From: Pseudogracilibacillus sp037071985
Lineage (GTDB): Bacteria > Bacillota > Bacilli > Bacillales > Amphibacillaceae
DNA: 64,000 nucleotides
NCBI RefSeq assembly: GCF_037071985.1
Contig: NZ_JAXHDF010000005.1
Location: forward strand, 291,080 to 355,079
Reading direction: 5' to 3'
Shown here: positions 43,916 through 53,495 of the stretch, piece by piece
Layout: each line of letters opens with the position of its first letter
Numbering within the stretch: the first letter of the stretch is position 1
Translations under genes and position numbers: made by a program
The notes under the pieces: generated by a model
The model's database searches: none
Seen by the model: the letters and a program-made list of their open reading frames with translations, nothing else
What the model was told of the DNA's origin: nothing

Positions 43916-44992
43916 CTATTTAACAGTAGCACCGTAATTGGTTACTGCATTATAAAATTCATTAAACATGTCTAGATCCATTTGCTGTTGTGCATCAGAT
44001 AATGCAACAGCAGGGTCTGGATGAACTTCAGCCATTACTCCATCTGCTCCTATTGCGATAGCCGCTTTAGCAGTAGGGATTAGTAAATCTCTTCTACCAG
44101 TTGAATGAGTAACATCCACTAATACCGGTAAGTGAGTTTCTTGTTTTAATATCGGAACCGCTGAAATATCTAATGTATTTCTAGTTGCAGTTTCATATGT
44201 TCTGATCCCACGCTCACAAAGAATAATATTTCCATTACCACGAGAAATAATGTATTCAGCTGCATTAATGAATTCAGAAATGGTAGCCGATAATCCTCTT
44301 TTTAATATAACAGGCTTATCTGCTTCTCCAGCTGTTTTTAGAAGTTCGAAATTTTGCATATTACGAGCACCGATTTGAATCACATCAATATAATCTTGCG
44401 CTTCTTCAATATCTGCAGGGTTGACGATTTCACTAACTACCGCTAAGTCATACTCATCTGCAACTCGTTTTAAAATTTTTAATCCTTCTAATCCAAGTCC
44501 TTGGAAATCATATGGAGAAGTACGTGGTTTAAATGCTCCACCTCTTAATAGCTTCAGCCCTTTAGATTTGATAGCTTCCGCAACCTTTGCTACTTGTTCA
44601 TAACTTTCCACTGCACAAGGTCCAAAAATATAATGCGTATCTCCATCACCGAATTGAACGCCTCTTATATCGATAATTGTATCTTCGGCTTTTCTTTTTC
44701 GAGAGACAAGCAGTTCTTTCTGATGATCATCTTCTTGAATTTCTAAGCTTGCTTTGAAGATTTCTTTAAAAATATGTTCAACTGTCGCATTTTTAAACGG
44801 ACCATCGTTATTGCTGATGATATGATTAAGCATATCTCTTTCACGAACCGGGTCAAATCGTCTTGTACTCTGCTTTCCTTTTATTTCTCCAATCTGCTGA
44901 ACGATCTCGGCTCGCTTATTAATTAAATCAAGTAGCTCTAAGTTAAGCGAATCTAGTTGATCACGTAATTCTTGCATGGTTCCATTGCTCAT
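43916..44992 (-). CDS. aroA: Bifunctional chorismate mutase / 3-deoxy-7-phosphoheptulonate synthase
   Basis: 358 residues, the same length as B. subtilis AroA(G). An N-terminal AroQ chorismate mutase domain covers 5-88 (LLDLINKRAEIVQQIGEIK, RFDPVRERDML). A KDO8P-type DAHP synthase covers about 100-350 (GPCAVESYEQVA, RGGAFKPRTSPYDFQGLG, QIGARNMQNFELL, DVTHSTGRRDLL, VMAEVHPDPAVALSD). It makes the first shikimate-pathway step and is inhibited through the mutase domain. AAGGAGAG lies 10 bases before ATG 44992; the longer frame start is unsupported. Confidence 0.95.
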   Translation of the reverse strand: MSNGTMQELRDQLDSLNLELLDLINKRAEIVQQIGEIKGKQSTRRFDPVRERDMLNHIISNNDGPFKNATVEHIFKEIFKASLEIQEDDHQKELLVSRKRKAEDTIIDIRGVQFGDGDTHYIFGPCAVESYEQVAKVAEAIKSKGLKLLRGGAFKPRTSPYDFQGLGLEGLKILKRVADEYDLAVVSEIVNPADIEEAQDYIDVIQIGARNMQNFELLKTAGEADKPVILKRGLSATISEFINAAEYIISRGNGNIILCERGIRTYETATRNTLDISAVPILKQETHLPVLVDVTHSTGRRDLLIPTAKAAIAIGADGVMAEVHPDPAVALSDAQQQMDLDMFNEFYNAVTNYGATVK

Positions 44993-45126
44993 TCCAAACG
45001 ACTCTCCTTGTAATTTATTAACAATTAGCACAATTATACCTAAAAAAATTTTCTTTGTCACTTATTTATATATATAATAGATTATATATCTATATAATTA
45101 TCAACTTGATGAAAGGATACAATAGG

Positions 45127-47247
45127 ATGAATGAGCATGTATTTGCATTAGATATTGGTACTCAATCAGTAACAGGTATTCTACTAGAAAAAGTACAAAA
45201 AGAATATAAAATAATAGATTTTTGTGTCCGACACCATCAGGAACGGTCCATGTTGGATGGTCAAATACAAAATGTTGTTCAAGTAGCTGATGTTATTTCT
45301 GAAGTTAAAGAACAATTAGAGAAGAACAATGGTCCTTTAACCAAAGTTTGTGTAGCGGCTGCAGGAAGAGCGCTAAAAACAATTCAAACTGAAAAAACCA
45401 TCGATATTAATGAACAGCCAATCACAACGGAAGAAGAAATCAAACATTTAGAATTAAGCGCTGTGCAACAAGCATTAGTAAATTTAACCGAACAAAATAA
45501 AAATCAATTTTCCCACTATCACTGTGTTGGTTATTCTCTATTACATTATAAATTAGATGGAGAAAAGATCGGTTCATTTATTGACCAGATTGGGGAAAAA
45601 GCAACTGTTGAAATCATCGCGACATTTTTACCAAAAGTCGTAGTTGAATCATTGATTGCAGCTTTAGAGAGAGCTAATCTAACAATGGAAGCTTTAACTC
45701 TTGAACCTATTGCGGCAATTCATGTTCTTGTACCTGAATCAATGAGAAGATTAAATGTAGCATTAATTGATATTGGTGCTGGAACAAGTGATATCGCCAT
45801 TTCTAATAACGGAACTGTTATCGCGTATGGAATGGTACCGACTGCAGGAGATGAAATAACAGAAGCAATTAGTGACGAATATTTACTTGATTTCAAGGTT
45901 GCAGAAGAAACAAAACAGCAACTTGTGAACACGGGTCAAGCGACTATTCACGATATTTTAGGATTTGAATCGGAAATCACTTTAGAAGATGTAGTTCCTA
46001 AAATAGAGAATAGTATAGATCAATTGGCTTCATTACTTGCCCAAGAAATTAGATTACTAAATGGCAAAGCTCCCCAAGCCGTCATGTTAATTGGCGGTGG
46101 CAGTTTAACGCCTGAGATACATACTAAAATTGCAGAGCACTTACAATTACCGTCTAATAGGGTTGCTGTAAGAAGCATCGAAGCAATTCAACATTTACAG
46201 CATAATGAGCAACTTCCAACAGGGCCAGAATTTGTTACACCAATTGGTATAGCTATCAGTGCGACTCAAAATCCTCTTCACTATTTGAGTGTTTACGTAA
46301 ATGATAAAATAACGTTCATGTTTGAAACAAAACAACTTACAGTTGGAGATGCCTTAATTCAAGCAGGTATTGATGTAAATAAATATTATGGAAGAATTGG
46401 ACTTGCATCTATTGTAACAGTAAATGAAAAAACCGTAACTCTTCGCGGCGGATATGGTGAACTTCCAAAAATTACAGTCAATGATGAAGAAGCATCTGTT
46501 TCAAGCTTTATTAAATCTGGTGATCGAATTGCTATTATGAAAGGGCAAGATGGAAAACATCCTGAACTTACGATTGAGGATATTATTGGGGATATGAGGG
46601 TAGTCCACTTTTTCTTTAATCAAAAAAGTGTAAGCTTGACCCCTAAATATATAGTTAACGGAAAAAAAGCAACAAAAGATTATATAGTACAAGATAAGGA
46701 CGATATAATTGTTGAGATGCCAACAACCATTAATGAATTTTTAAATAACGAGCAAATTTTAATTTCTTCTGACTCATTTTCGGTCCGCGTAAACAATCGT
46801 AAAGTTGATGTTTCTCGTGGTAAAACAGTTATTATGATGAACGGCAAACCAGTAACTGGATTAGAGATTATAAAAGAAGCTGATAAGTTGGAATTAGTTC
46901 ATCCTGAACGTGTTACCGTTAACTCTTTATTAGAACAACTTGATAAACAACTATGGAAGACACATACGATATTTTTTAACGGTGAACCTGTCGTGTTGAA
47001 ACAACCACAACTTATTATTCAGCGTCAAGGTGAAGAACTCAATGAAGAAAGCGAATTAAAGAATGGAGACGAACTTATCCTTACTGAGAAAAAGACGCGG
47101 CAGTTTATTTTTCAAGATGTTTTTCGTTATATAGATATTAACTTAACAAATACGAAAGGAACGTATAAACTATATCGAAATAACGAGGCGACAAACTTTA
47201 ATGAACCTATTATCGAAGGGGATCAATTAGAAATTATTTGGGAGTAA
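45127..47247 (+). CDS. FtsA/PilM-like actin-fold protein with repeated beta-grasp-like C-terminal half
   Basis: 706 residues from ATG 45127 (AAAGGA nine bases upstream). Residues 1-385 are an FtsA/PilM-type ATPase: phosphate-1 FALDIGTQSVTGI, the FtsA-like inserted subdomain with VCVAAAGRALKT, phosphate-2 ALIDIGAGTSDIAI near 220 and adenosine motif LIGGGSLTPE near 330. Residues 400-706 hold repeated units, each with a TVxxLL-type helix (404, 534 and 596) and a VNGK..., I..GD.I.I strand pair (448, 508, 567, 630 and 681). Annotated FtsA elsewhere is about 420 residues without this half. Similar long proteins occur in Bacillaceae with unknown role. It is divergent from aroA. Confidence 0.8.
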   Translation: MNEHVFALDIGTQSVTGILLEKVQKEYKIIDFCVRHHQERSMLDGQIQNVVQVADVISEVKEQLEKNNGPLTKVCVAAAGRALKTIQTEKTIDINEQPITTEEEIKHLELSAVQQALVNLTEQNKNQFSHYHCVGYSLLHYKLDGEKIGSFIDQIGEKATVEIIATFLPKVVVESLIAALERANLTMEALTLEPIAAIHVLVPESMRRLNVALIDIGAGTSDIAISNNGTVIAYGMVPTAGDEITEAISDEYLLDFKVAEETKQQLVNTGQATIHDILGFESEITLEDVVPKIENSIDQLASLLAQEIRLLNGKAPQAVMLIGGGSLTPEIHTKIAEHLQLPSNRVAVRSIEAIQHLQHNEQLPTGPEFVTPIGIAISATQNPLHYLSVYVNDKITFMFETKQLTVGDALIQAGIDVNKYYGRIGLASIVTVNEKTVTLRGGYGELPKITVNDEEASVSSFIKSGDRIAIMKGQDGKHPELTIEDIIGDMRVVHFFFNQKSVSLTPKYIVNGKKATKDYIVQDKDDIIVEMPTTINEFLNNEQILISSDSFSVRVNNRKVDVSRGKTVIMMNGKPVTGLEIIKEADKLELVHPERVTVNSLLEQLDKQLWKTHTIFFNGEPVVLKQPQLIIQRQGEELNEESELKNGDELILTEKKTRQFIFQDVFRYIDINLTNTKGTYKLYRNNEATNFNEPIIEGDQLEIIWE

Positions 47248-47383
47248 TCTTTCATATAAAGTCACGTGCCAATCTGAGCTTTCTCTATAAAATAATAATG
47301 TAGTTTCATTCGGAAGCAAACTGTTTTACAAATTTTCGTTCTCATATACGATAGACATGTAATTCCCTTTTAAAATGTAATAT

Positions 47384-47435
47384 AAAAAAGCTTGCAGAGA
47401 AACGATGTTTGTCAGCTTCTCTACAAGCTTTTTTT
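47384..47435. terminator. Bidirectional terminator between the FtsA-like gene and ytxH
   Basis: AAAAAAGCTTG-AGAGAA...TTCTCT-CAAGCTTTTTTT, with T-runs on both strands. Confidence 0.85.
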
Positions 47436-47438
47436 TAG

Positions 47439-47942
47439 TTAATTCTTTTCAGTATCTTCTTTTAGCTTTTCAGCAGTGTCTGCAACTTCTTTAGCTTCAT
47501 TCTGTGCTTCCTCTGCTACATCTTTTGCATCAGTTTTTACTTGATCTGTGATCTCATTTGCATTTTGTTTCGTTTTTTTCGATACGTCTTTCGCAAATTC
47601 TTTTGTTTTAGAAGACACATCTTCCGCAAGATTCTTTGTTTTTTCAGAAACATCTTTTGTCAATTTAGTTGTAGAATCAACTGCTTTCTTTGTCAATTCT
47701 GTTCCTTTATCTTTCATTTCCGTTCCTTTTTCGATTGCAAGCTCTGTATATTCAGAACCTTTTTCCTGAACAACATCTTTCCATTCTTCTGCCTTTTCAA
47801 GAGCAACCTTCGTTCCTTTATTGATATCGTCGCGTAATTCTCTTCCAGACTTAGGTGCGAATACTAACGCTAATGCCGCTCCAACAGCACTTCCGATTAA
47901 AGTTCCCAATAAAAAACCTTTGCTATTATTGTTCTCTTCCAT
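47439..47942 (-). CDS. ytxH: YtxH-like general stress protein
   Basis: 167 residues from ATG 47942 (AGGAGG nine bases upstream). A glycine-rich membrane segment (FLLGTLIGSAVGAALALVFAP) near 8-28 and GRELRDDI define the YtxH domain. It is followed by a long amphipathic, 11-residue-periodic helix (KDVSEKTKNLAEDVSSKTKE) that resembles LEA-type stress proteins. In B. subtilis ytxGHJ is a sigma-B/sigma-H stress operon. It is downstream of ytxG and lies behind the sigma-B-type promoter. Confidence 0.9.
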   Translation of the reverse strand: MEENNNSKGFLLGTLIGSAVGAALALVFAPKSGRELRDDINKGTKVALEKAEEWKDVVQEKGSEYTELAIEKGTEMKDKGTELTKKAVDSTTKLTKDVSEKTKNLAEDVSSKTKEFAKDVSKKTKQNANEITDQVKTDAKDVAEEAQNEAKEVADTAEKLKEDTEKN

Positions 47943-47961
47943 CTTTATCGCTCCTCCTGAC

Positions 47962-48366
47962 CTATTTTCTTCTGTTTTTCCATACATTCATTACTGCTGT
48001 ACTCCATTTAACTGCTTCTGTTGCTTTATCAACATCGGTATCCGCAGATTTAGAAATATTTGTCGATAGTTTTTTCACAGAATGTGTTAAATTTGTAAAT
48101 GTATCTCCTATTTCTTTTATACCCTCAAATAGACTGTTTAATCTATTTACTTTATAATTTACATCTTCAGCTAAATCATTTGTTTTTTGTAGTAACAGAG
48201 TTGTTTCTGTCGTAATTCCTTCTAGTTGTTTTTCCATTCCTTCTAATGTATCAGCTACATTATTTAACGTACGTTGGGTTGCTTTTAATGTCTGCGCTAA
48301 ATAGGCGACTAATACAGCAAATGCTAACGCTACAATTATTGCTGCAATCGATAATGCGGCACTCAT
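47962..48366 (-). CDS. ytxG: YtxG-like DUF948 protein
   Basis: 134 residues. An N-terminal membrane segment (3-25: ALSIAAIIVALAFAVLVAYL) is followed by a coiled coil of the DUF948 type (LNNVADTLEGMEKQLEGI, KTNDLAEDVNYKVNRLNSLF). General stress protein partner of YtxH. AGAGGAG lies upstream of the ATG. First gene after the sigma-B-type promoter. Confidence 0.88.
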   Translation of the reverse strand: MSAALSIAAIIVALAFAVLVAYLAQTLKATQRTLNNVADTLEGMEKQLEGITTETTLLLQKTNDLAEDVNYKVNRLNSLFEGIKEIGDTFTNLTHSVKKLSTNISKSADTDVDKATEAVKWSTAVMNVWKNRRK

Positions 48367-48424
48367 TTACTTCAACTCCTCTTTTTTTCATAATTAAGTA
48401 TGTACATCTACTGTTTCTCTTTTT

Positions 48425-48449
48425 ATACCCTTATGACATGTAATAAAAC
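48425..48449 (-). promoter_or_regulatory. Sigma-B-type promoter of ytxGH
   Basis: On the minus strand GTTTTA (48444-48449), a 13-base spacer and GGGTAT (48425-48430) match the sigma-B consensus (GTTTaa, N12-14, GGGTAT). It lies about 60 bases upstream of ytxG. Confidence 0.85.
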
Positions 48450-48617
48450 ATTCATAAGTCGTTCTATATCTATACTAGCTTATTATAGCAATTTATTTCA
48501 ACTTATATCAAAAAGCTTTTTATGTTTTATAAAGATAATTGATTTTCTTAATTATTTTATACTAAATTTTGTTTTCCATTCGAACAACTTGTCCTGTTCA
48601 CTTTACATAATATAAAA

Positions 48618-48653
48618 GTGTTTACATAGCTCATAAATAAACTATGCAAACAC
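48618..48653 (-). terminator. murC terminator
   Basis: GTGTTTACATAG/CTATGCAAACAC stem with a 12-base loop. The minus strand continues TTTTATATT. The remaining 150 bases to ytxG hold only AT-rich sequence and the sigma-B promoter. Confidence 0.75.
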
Positions 48654-48677
48654 CTCTCATATACGTTTATCTGTCAT

Positions 48678-49988
48678 TTATTTACAGTCTTCTTTACTTA
48701 ATACATTTTCATAAGCAGCTTGAAATTTTTGTATATCTCCTGCACCCATAAAAACAAGTACACCATCTTCAAACTTTTCAAGATCTTTGACATTTTCCAT
48801 TGTTAATATCTTTCCATTATCTACTTTATCTAAAAGATCCTGTATAGTTAATTCCCCAGATGATTCTCGAGCCGAAGAAAAGATATCACATAAAAAGACA
48901 TGATCTGCATTATTTAAACTTTCCGCGAACTCATTTAAAAATGTTTTTGTCCTTGTAAATGTATGTGGTTGAAATATCGCTACTATTTGTTTATTAGGAT
49001 ATTTCTTTCGAGCAGACTCAATGGTAGCAGATACTTCAATCGGATGATGTGCATAGTCATCTATTAAGACTTGATCAGCGATTACCTTCTCAGAAAAACG
49101 CCTTTTCACTCCACCAAATGTACGTAAAGCTTGCATTACCTTTTGATCCATTTCTTCATAATGACAAAAAGCAATCACTGCCAACGAATTTAATATATGA
49201 TGGTTTCCATACATTGGTATTTGAAATGTATCAAAATATGTGTTCCTTACATATACATCAAACTGTGTGCCATTTTCTGTTTCTTGGATATTATTTGCTT
49301 GAAAATCATTTGTTGCTGAAAATCCGTAATAAATGATTGGAACTTTTGTCTGTAAGTGTTGTAAATACTCATCTTCTCCACAGGCAATAATTCCTTTTTT
49401 TACTTGATCAGCCATCGATTGAAATGCTTCAAAAACATCATCAATATTTGCGAAATAATCGGGATGGTCAAAATCAATATTTGTCATTATGGCATAATCT
49501 GGCTTATAGTGTAGAAAATGCCTTTTATATTCACATGCTTCAAAAACAAAATAATCACTATCTTTATGTCCTCTTCCAGTTCCATCCCCGATTAGAAAGG
49601 ATGTAGGATAACTTTGTTCCAACACGTGAGCTAGTAATCCTGTTGTTGATGTTTTACCATGAGATCCTGTTACTGCAATACTTGTATACTGTTTTAACCA
49701 TTCCCCGAGAAATTCATGATACTTATAGAAGGTCAATCCTAATTCCCGTGCTTTTTTAATCTCGATATGATCATCGGAAAATGCATTTCCAGCGATAATT
49801 GTACTACCTTCTTGAATATTATCTATTGAAAAAGGAAAAATTGGAATTCCTTTTTTCTCTAATTCCTCTTGAGTAAAAAAATATTTATCTACATCAGAAC
49901 CTTGAACCTTTTCCCCTGAATCATGGAGAATTTGAGCTAAAGCGCTCATTCCGGTTCCTTTAATACCAATAAAATGGTAATTTGTCAT
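48678..49988 (-). CDS. murC: UDP-N-acetylmuramate--L-alanine ligase
   Basis: 436 residues from ATG 49988 with GGAGG six bases upstream. The Mur ligase Rossmann start is HFIGIKGTGMSALAQIL. The ATP loop is AVTGSHGKTSTTGLLAHV near 108, with a central domain including DFDHPDYF and the C-terminal domain DDYAHHPIEVSATIESAR near 300. It adds L-alanine to UDP-MurNAc in the cytoplasm. In B. subtilis it is next to sftA; here a nicotinate phosphoribosyltransferase gene lies between. Confidence 0.96.
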   Translation of the reverse strand: MTNYHFIGIKGTGMSALAQILHDSGEKVQGSDVDKYFFTQEELEKKGIPIFPFSIDNIQEGSTIIAGNAFSDDHIEIKKARELGLTFYKYHEFLGEWLKQYTSIAVTGSHGKTSTTGLLAHVLEQSYPTSFLIGDGTGRGHKDSDYFVFEACEYKRHFLHYKPDYAIMTNIDFDHPDYFANIDDVFEAFQSMADQVKKGIIACGEDEYLQHLQTKVPIIYYGFSATNDFQANNIQETENGTQFDVYVRNTYFDTFQIPMYGNHHILNSLAVIAFCHYEEMDQKVMQALRTFGGVKRRFSEKVIADQVLIDDYAHHPIEVSATIESARKKYPNKQIVAIFQPHTFTRTKTFLNEFAESLNNADHVFLCDIFSSARESSGELTIQDLLDKVDNGKILTMENVKDLEKFEDGVLVFMGAGDIQKFQAAYENVLSKEDCK

Positions 49989-50069
49989 AACTAACCTCCA
50001 ACACCGTATAAAAAATAATGTAGCAACTAACATCCACTATTTTTTATATCAACTTTCTTTTGTATTATT

Positions 50070-51182
50070 TTAATGATTTTTATAGTACTCAACTTTTTCT
50101 AAACGGGGATTCGGACGGTATTTCCTGCCTTCTTTTGCAGAATGTGTACCATTTAATAAAACATTATCCCCTGTAAAACCAATATTTATTTTTAACAAAC
50201 TGCTGCCAATTCCATACATATCAACCGGAACTTCTCGACTTTCAAAGTATAAAATTCTCTCTTCTGTGAACCCGCCACTTGCGACAATTTTAACATATTG
50301 GAAGCCTTCCTCATCCAATGCCTTTCTCAGTGCAAATATTAATTCCGGATTTACACCTCGTGGGTCAAACGTACCCATTAAATGATGGTTTCTTAAAAAA
50401 TATTTATCAACCAATGTTCTCGATGTATCAATTCGTACAGCTTTTAACGTTTCTCCAAACTCCCGAGCAACTTTTAATGAATCAGTAATCACATCATTAT
50501 TATAATCTACCAGGGCCATTAAATCATCTTCTGGGAACATTTCAATGTATGCCCTAGATGCAGCAACAATATCGCCTCTAAACATTTGAATAAGCGCATG
50601 AGGCATCGTTCCCATTCCTTCTTTTCCCCACCACTCATTCATAGCGTGAGTAGCTTGTGCTGTAGATCCACCAATAAATGCTGCATAACCATCTCCCGCT
50701 TGTTGTGTATAATGGTCATCACGGTCTCCCATAAAGATGACCGGCTTTTGTTTTCCGGAAGATCTTGCCGCTTTCACCACATTATATACATTCGTCGCAA
50801 CCGAGGTTCTTCTCGATAAAATACCATCAATGATACCTTCTAAATAACCGAAATTTTGGTATGGTCCAGTTACGGTAAGAACAGACTCAAAAGGTTTGAT
50901 TTTATCTCCGTCTTTCAATGAATGAATTTCAAGTTCTTCAGGTTTATCTGCAAATGTATGTAATAAGGCAATAACTTCGTCGGTACCACATAAGACTGCA
51001 TCATCCTTTTGGAAAAATTGCATCGTTACTATATTATGTGGTAATTTTTTTTCAACGATTTCTCTTGTTTTCAAAAAATAAACAGCTGAAAACCAACCTT
51101 CTTTTATTCTTTTATCAAACTTAAACGTTTTGTTTGTTAATCGACTAATTTTTCCCTGTAACTTTTGTTCTATTTCTTTCAT
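50070..51182 (-). CDS. Nicotinate phosphoribosyltransferase
   Basis: 370 residues of the NAPRTase/nadC-like alpha/beta barrel. It shows GWFSAVYFLKTREI near 29, the EGIIDGILSRRTSVATNVY segment near 115, GDRDDHYTQQAGDGYA near 152, DYNNDVITDSLKVA near 232 and a phosphate site VASGGFTEERI near 312. It makes nicotinate mononucleotide from nicotinate and PRPP, the Preiss-Handler salvage step. It is shorter than the E. coli/B. subtilis PncB forms but typical of several Firmicutes. GGAGTTTCTCTT precedes the ATG. It sits in one strand with sftA and murC. Confidence 0.88.
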   Translation of the reverse strand: MKEIEQKLQGKISRLTNKTFKFDKRIKEGWFSAVYFLKTREIVEKKLPHNIVTMQFFQKDDAVLCGTDEVIALLHTFADKPEELEIHSLKDGDKIKPFESVLTVTGPYQNFGYLEGIIDGILSRRTSVATNVYNVVKAARSSGKQKPVIFMGDRDDHYTQQAGDGYAAFIGGSTAQATHAMNEWWGKEGMGTMPHALIQMFRGDIVAASRAYIEMFPEDDLMALVDYNNDVITDSLKVAREFGETLKAVRIDTSRTLVDKYFLRNHHLMGTFDPRGVNPELIFALRKALDEEGFQYVKIVASGGFTEERILYFESREVPVDMYGIGSSLLKINIGFTGDNVLLNGTHSAKEGRKYRPNPRLEKVEYYKNH

Positions 51183-51215
51183 AAGAGAAACTCCTTGTAT
51201 TTTAATCAGTTTAAA

Positions 51216-53420
51216 TCAAACCAATTCTTCAACTTGCGATTTTGTTACTAATACTTCTCTTGGTTTAGAACCATTTTGAGCGGAAACTATTCCTTTATTT
51301 TGCAACGTATCAATTAACCGTGCTGCTCGATTATACCCTATTCTAAACCTTCTTTGCAATAAGGATGTGCTTGCATGATTTTGGGTTACCACAAATGAGA
51401 TAACTTCACTCAACAGGTCATCCTCTTCTTCATGTTCTACCTCAATTAATAATTGCTCTTGTTCAAATAAATAATTAGGCTTTCCTTTAGAGCGTAAATA
51501 ATGAGCTACACGATCTATTTCCTCATCAGAAACGAACGGACCTTGTAATCTAATTCTTTTATTTGATCCATTTTCAATAAATAACATATCTCCTCTTCCA
51601 AGTAATTTTTCAGCACCATTCGTATCTATAATGGTTCTGGAGTCAACTTGTGAAGAAACACTAAATGCGATACGGGTTGGAATATTTGCTTTAATTAATC
51701 CTGTAATAACATCAACGGATGGACGTTGTGTTGCAAGTAATAGGTGAATTCCACATGCCCTTGCTTTTTGAGCGATACGACAAATAGCATCCTCTACTTC
51801 CTGTGGAGAAACAATCATGAGATCAGCAAGTTCATCAATCACAATGACAAGATAAGGCATTTTATCTTTCGAATGAAGTTTTGCTACTTTCTCATTATAT
51901 TTCTCAATATTTCGAACGCCTGTTTCCACAAATTTTTCATATCTCTCTTCCATCTCATTAACTGCCCACTTAAGTGCCATCGTTGCAGCTTGTGGATCAG
52001 TAATTACTGGAGCAACTAGATGCGGTATTCCATTATACGGTGTTAGTTCTACCATTTTAGGATCAATTAATAAAAATTTGACTTCATCCATCTTTGCTTT
52101 ATATAAAAGACTTAATAAAATCGTATTAATACATACACTTTTTCCTGATCCAGTAGCACCAGCAATCAAACCGTGAGGCATTTTTCCAATATTCGTAATT
52201 AATGGCTTGCCTTCGATCGTTAATCCAAGTGCAATTGTTAAGGGAGAACTTTCTGTTTCAAATTCTTCCGTTTCAATAATTTCTTGTAAGGTTACTACTT
52301 GGGGATATTGATTTGGGACTTCGATTCCAATGGTATTTTTACCTGGGATCGGTGCCTCGATTCGTATGTCTTTTGCAGCCATATTTAGTTTTATATCATC
52401 TGATAAATTACGGATCCGACTCACTTTCACTCCCATTGCCGGTTGTATTTCAAAACGGGTTACAGAAGGCCCTTGTGTTACATTCACGATTTTCGCCTGT
52501 ATATTAAAGTGAGTGAGCGTTTGCTCCAATAACGATTGCTGCTCTTGTAACCAAATGGTATCGTCATATGCTGGCTCAAGTGGATCGTTTAATAAATGAT
52601 TTGGAACATCCACATCAAAAGATACATTATCTTCATTCGTCAGCTGAGCTGGACGTTGAATTACCTGCTCTCGTTTCTTTTCAAAAATAGAATTTTGAAT
52701 ATGGTTTGAAAATTGGTCTTCTACTGGCATAGATTCTTCTTGTTTAATTACAGATTCTTCAACATTCTCTTTCAAAGAAGGTGTTTGGAATATATCAGCT
52801 TGAACTTTATCTTGCTTTTTTTCTAGTAGAGTCTCAGGAATATTCATTTTTTCACTTTTAGATACAACAACATTTTTCTTTTCACTAAGTTCTTCTTTAC
52901 CATCTTTTTTTCGAAAGATTCTGTCCAGTTCCTCTGGTCTGGTAGTTCCAGCTAAAGGATCGATTGTCTCTTTAGGTATTTCTACTTTTACAGTAGGTTT
53001 TTCTATTTCTATATTTTTTTTACTATAATCAGTTTTCTTTCTTCGCATATATGCTGGAACTTCCTCTAACTCATCCTTCAATATTTGCCCTTTATATCCG
53101 TAAATCAAGGGATCGGTTATGACTCGGTTAGAAGTAGCATTTCGTCTGCTTCTAGGTTGTTTTTTAGGAAAATGATTATCTGTTACTTGTTTTTTCTGTG
53201 ATTTTATATTTTTATTTCCATCATCTGGAATAACCGGAAAGCGAAATGGGGCTACTTGTTCTTTAGGATATTGATACGTTACCTTCGTATTTACTGATCT
53301 CGTATTATCCTGGCCCCTATTATCCTGCCGTTTTATTGCAGGCTCTTCTTCCAAGACAACCTCTTCCTCTACTTCATCGAAGAAAAAATCAATTATTTTT
53401 TCCTTCCATCTATTCCACAT
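51216..53420 (-). CDS. sftA: DNA translocase SftA (FtsK/SpoIIIE family)
   Basis: 734 residues from ATG 53420 with AGGTG six bases upstream; a GTG nine bases earlier overlaps that site. The N-terminal 280 residues are charged and low complexity, with no membrane segments. The FtsK motor follows: alpha domain near 300-400, Walker A GATGSGKS at 421-428, LLIDPKMVEL, Walker B LVIVIDELADLM near 525 and LLLATQRPSVDVITG. The C-terminal gamma winged helix (LLQRRFRIGYNRAARLID) reads KOPS-like sites. Soluble SftA clears DNA from the septum before closure. Confidence 0.94.
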   Translation of the reverse strand: MWNRWKEKIIDFFFDEVEEEVVLEEEPAIKRQDNRGQDNTRSVNTKVTYQYPKEQVAPFRFPVIPDDGNKNIKSQKKQVTDNHFPKKQPRSRRNATSNRVITDPLIYGYKGQILKDELEEVPAYMRRKKTDYSKKNIEIEKPTVKVEIPKETIDPLAGTTRPEELDRIFRKKDGKEELSEKKNVVVSKSEKMNIPETLLEKKQDKVQADIFQTPSLKENVEESVIKQEESMPVEDQFSNHIQNSIFEKKREQVIQRPAQLTNEDNVSFDVDVPNHLLNDPLEPAYDDTIWLQEQQSLLEQTLTHFNIQAKIVNVTQGPSVTRFEIQPAMGVKVSRIRNLSDDIKLNMAAKDIRIEAPIPGKNTIGIEVPNQYPQVVTLQEIIETEEFETESSPLTIALGLTIEGKPLITNIGKMPHGLIAGATGSGKSVCINTILLSLLYKAKMDEVKFLLIDPKMVELTPYNGIPHLVAPVITDPQAATMALKWAVNEMEERYEKFVETGVRNIEKYNEKVAKLHSKDKMPYLVIVIDELADLMIVSPQEVEDAICRIAQKARACGIHLLLATQRPSVDVITGLIKANIPTRIAFSVSSQVDSRTIIDTNGAEKLLGRGDMLFIENGSNKRIRLQGPFVSDEEIDRVAHYLRSKGKPNYLFEQEQLLIEVEHEEEDDLLSEVISFVVTQNHASTSLLQRRFRIGYNRAARLIDTLQNKGIVSAQNGSKPREVLVTKSQVEELV

Positions 53421-53495
53421 TTTATTCACCTGCTTTTGTGGTCATATTACTATCTATTTTAGCAGTTTTTTTCCTTTTTTGTAGTAAGTCTTCAA

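Noticed and set aside
47541..47837. Plus-strand Cys/Phe-rich frames
   Set aside because: They are mirror readings of the 11-residue repeats of YtxH.
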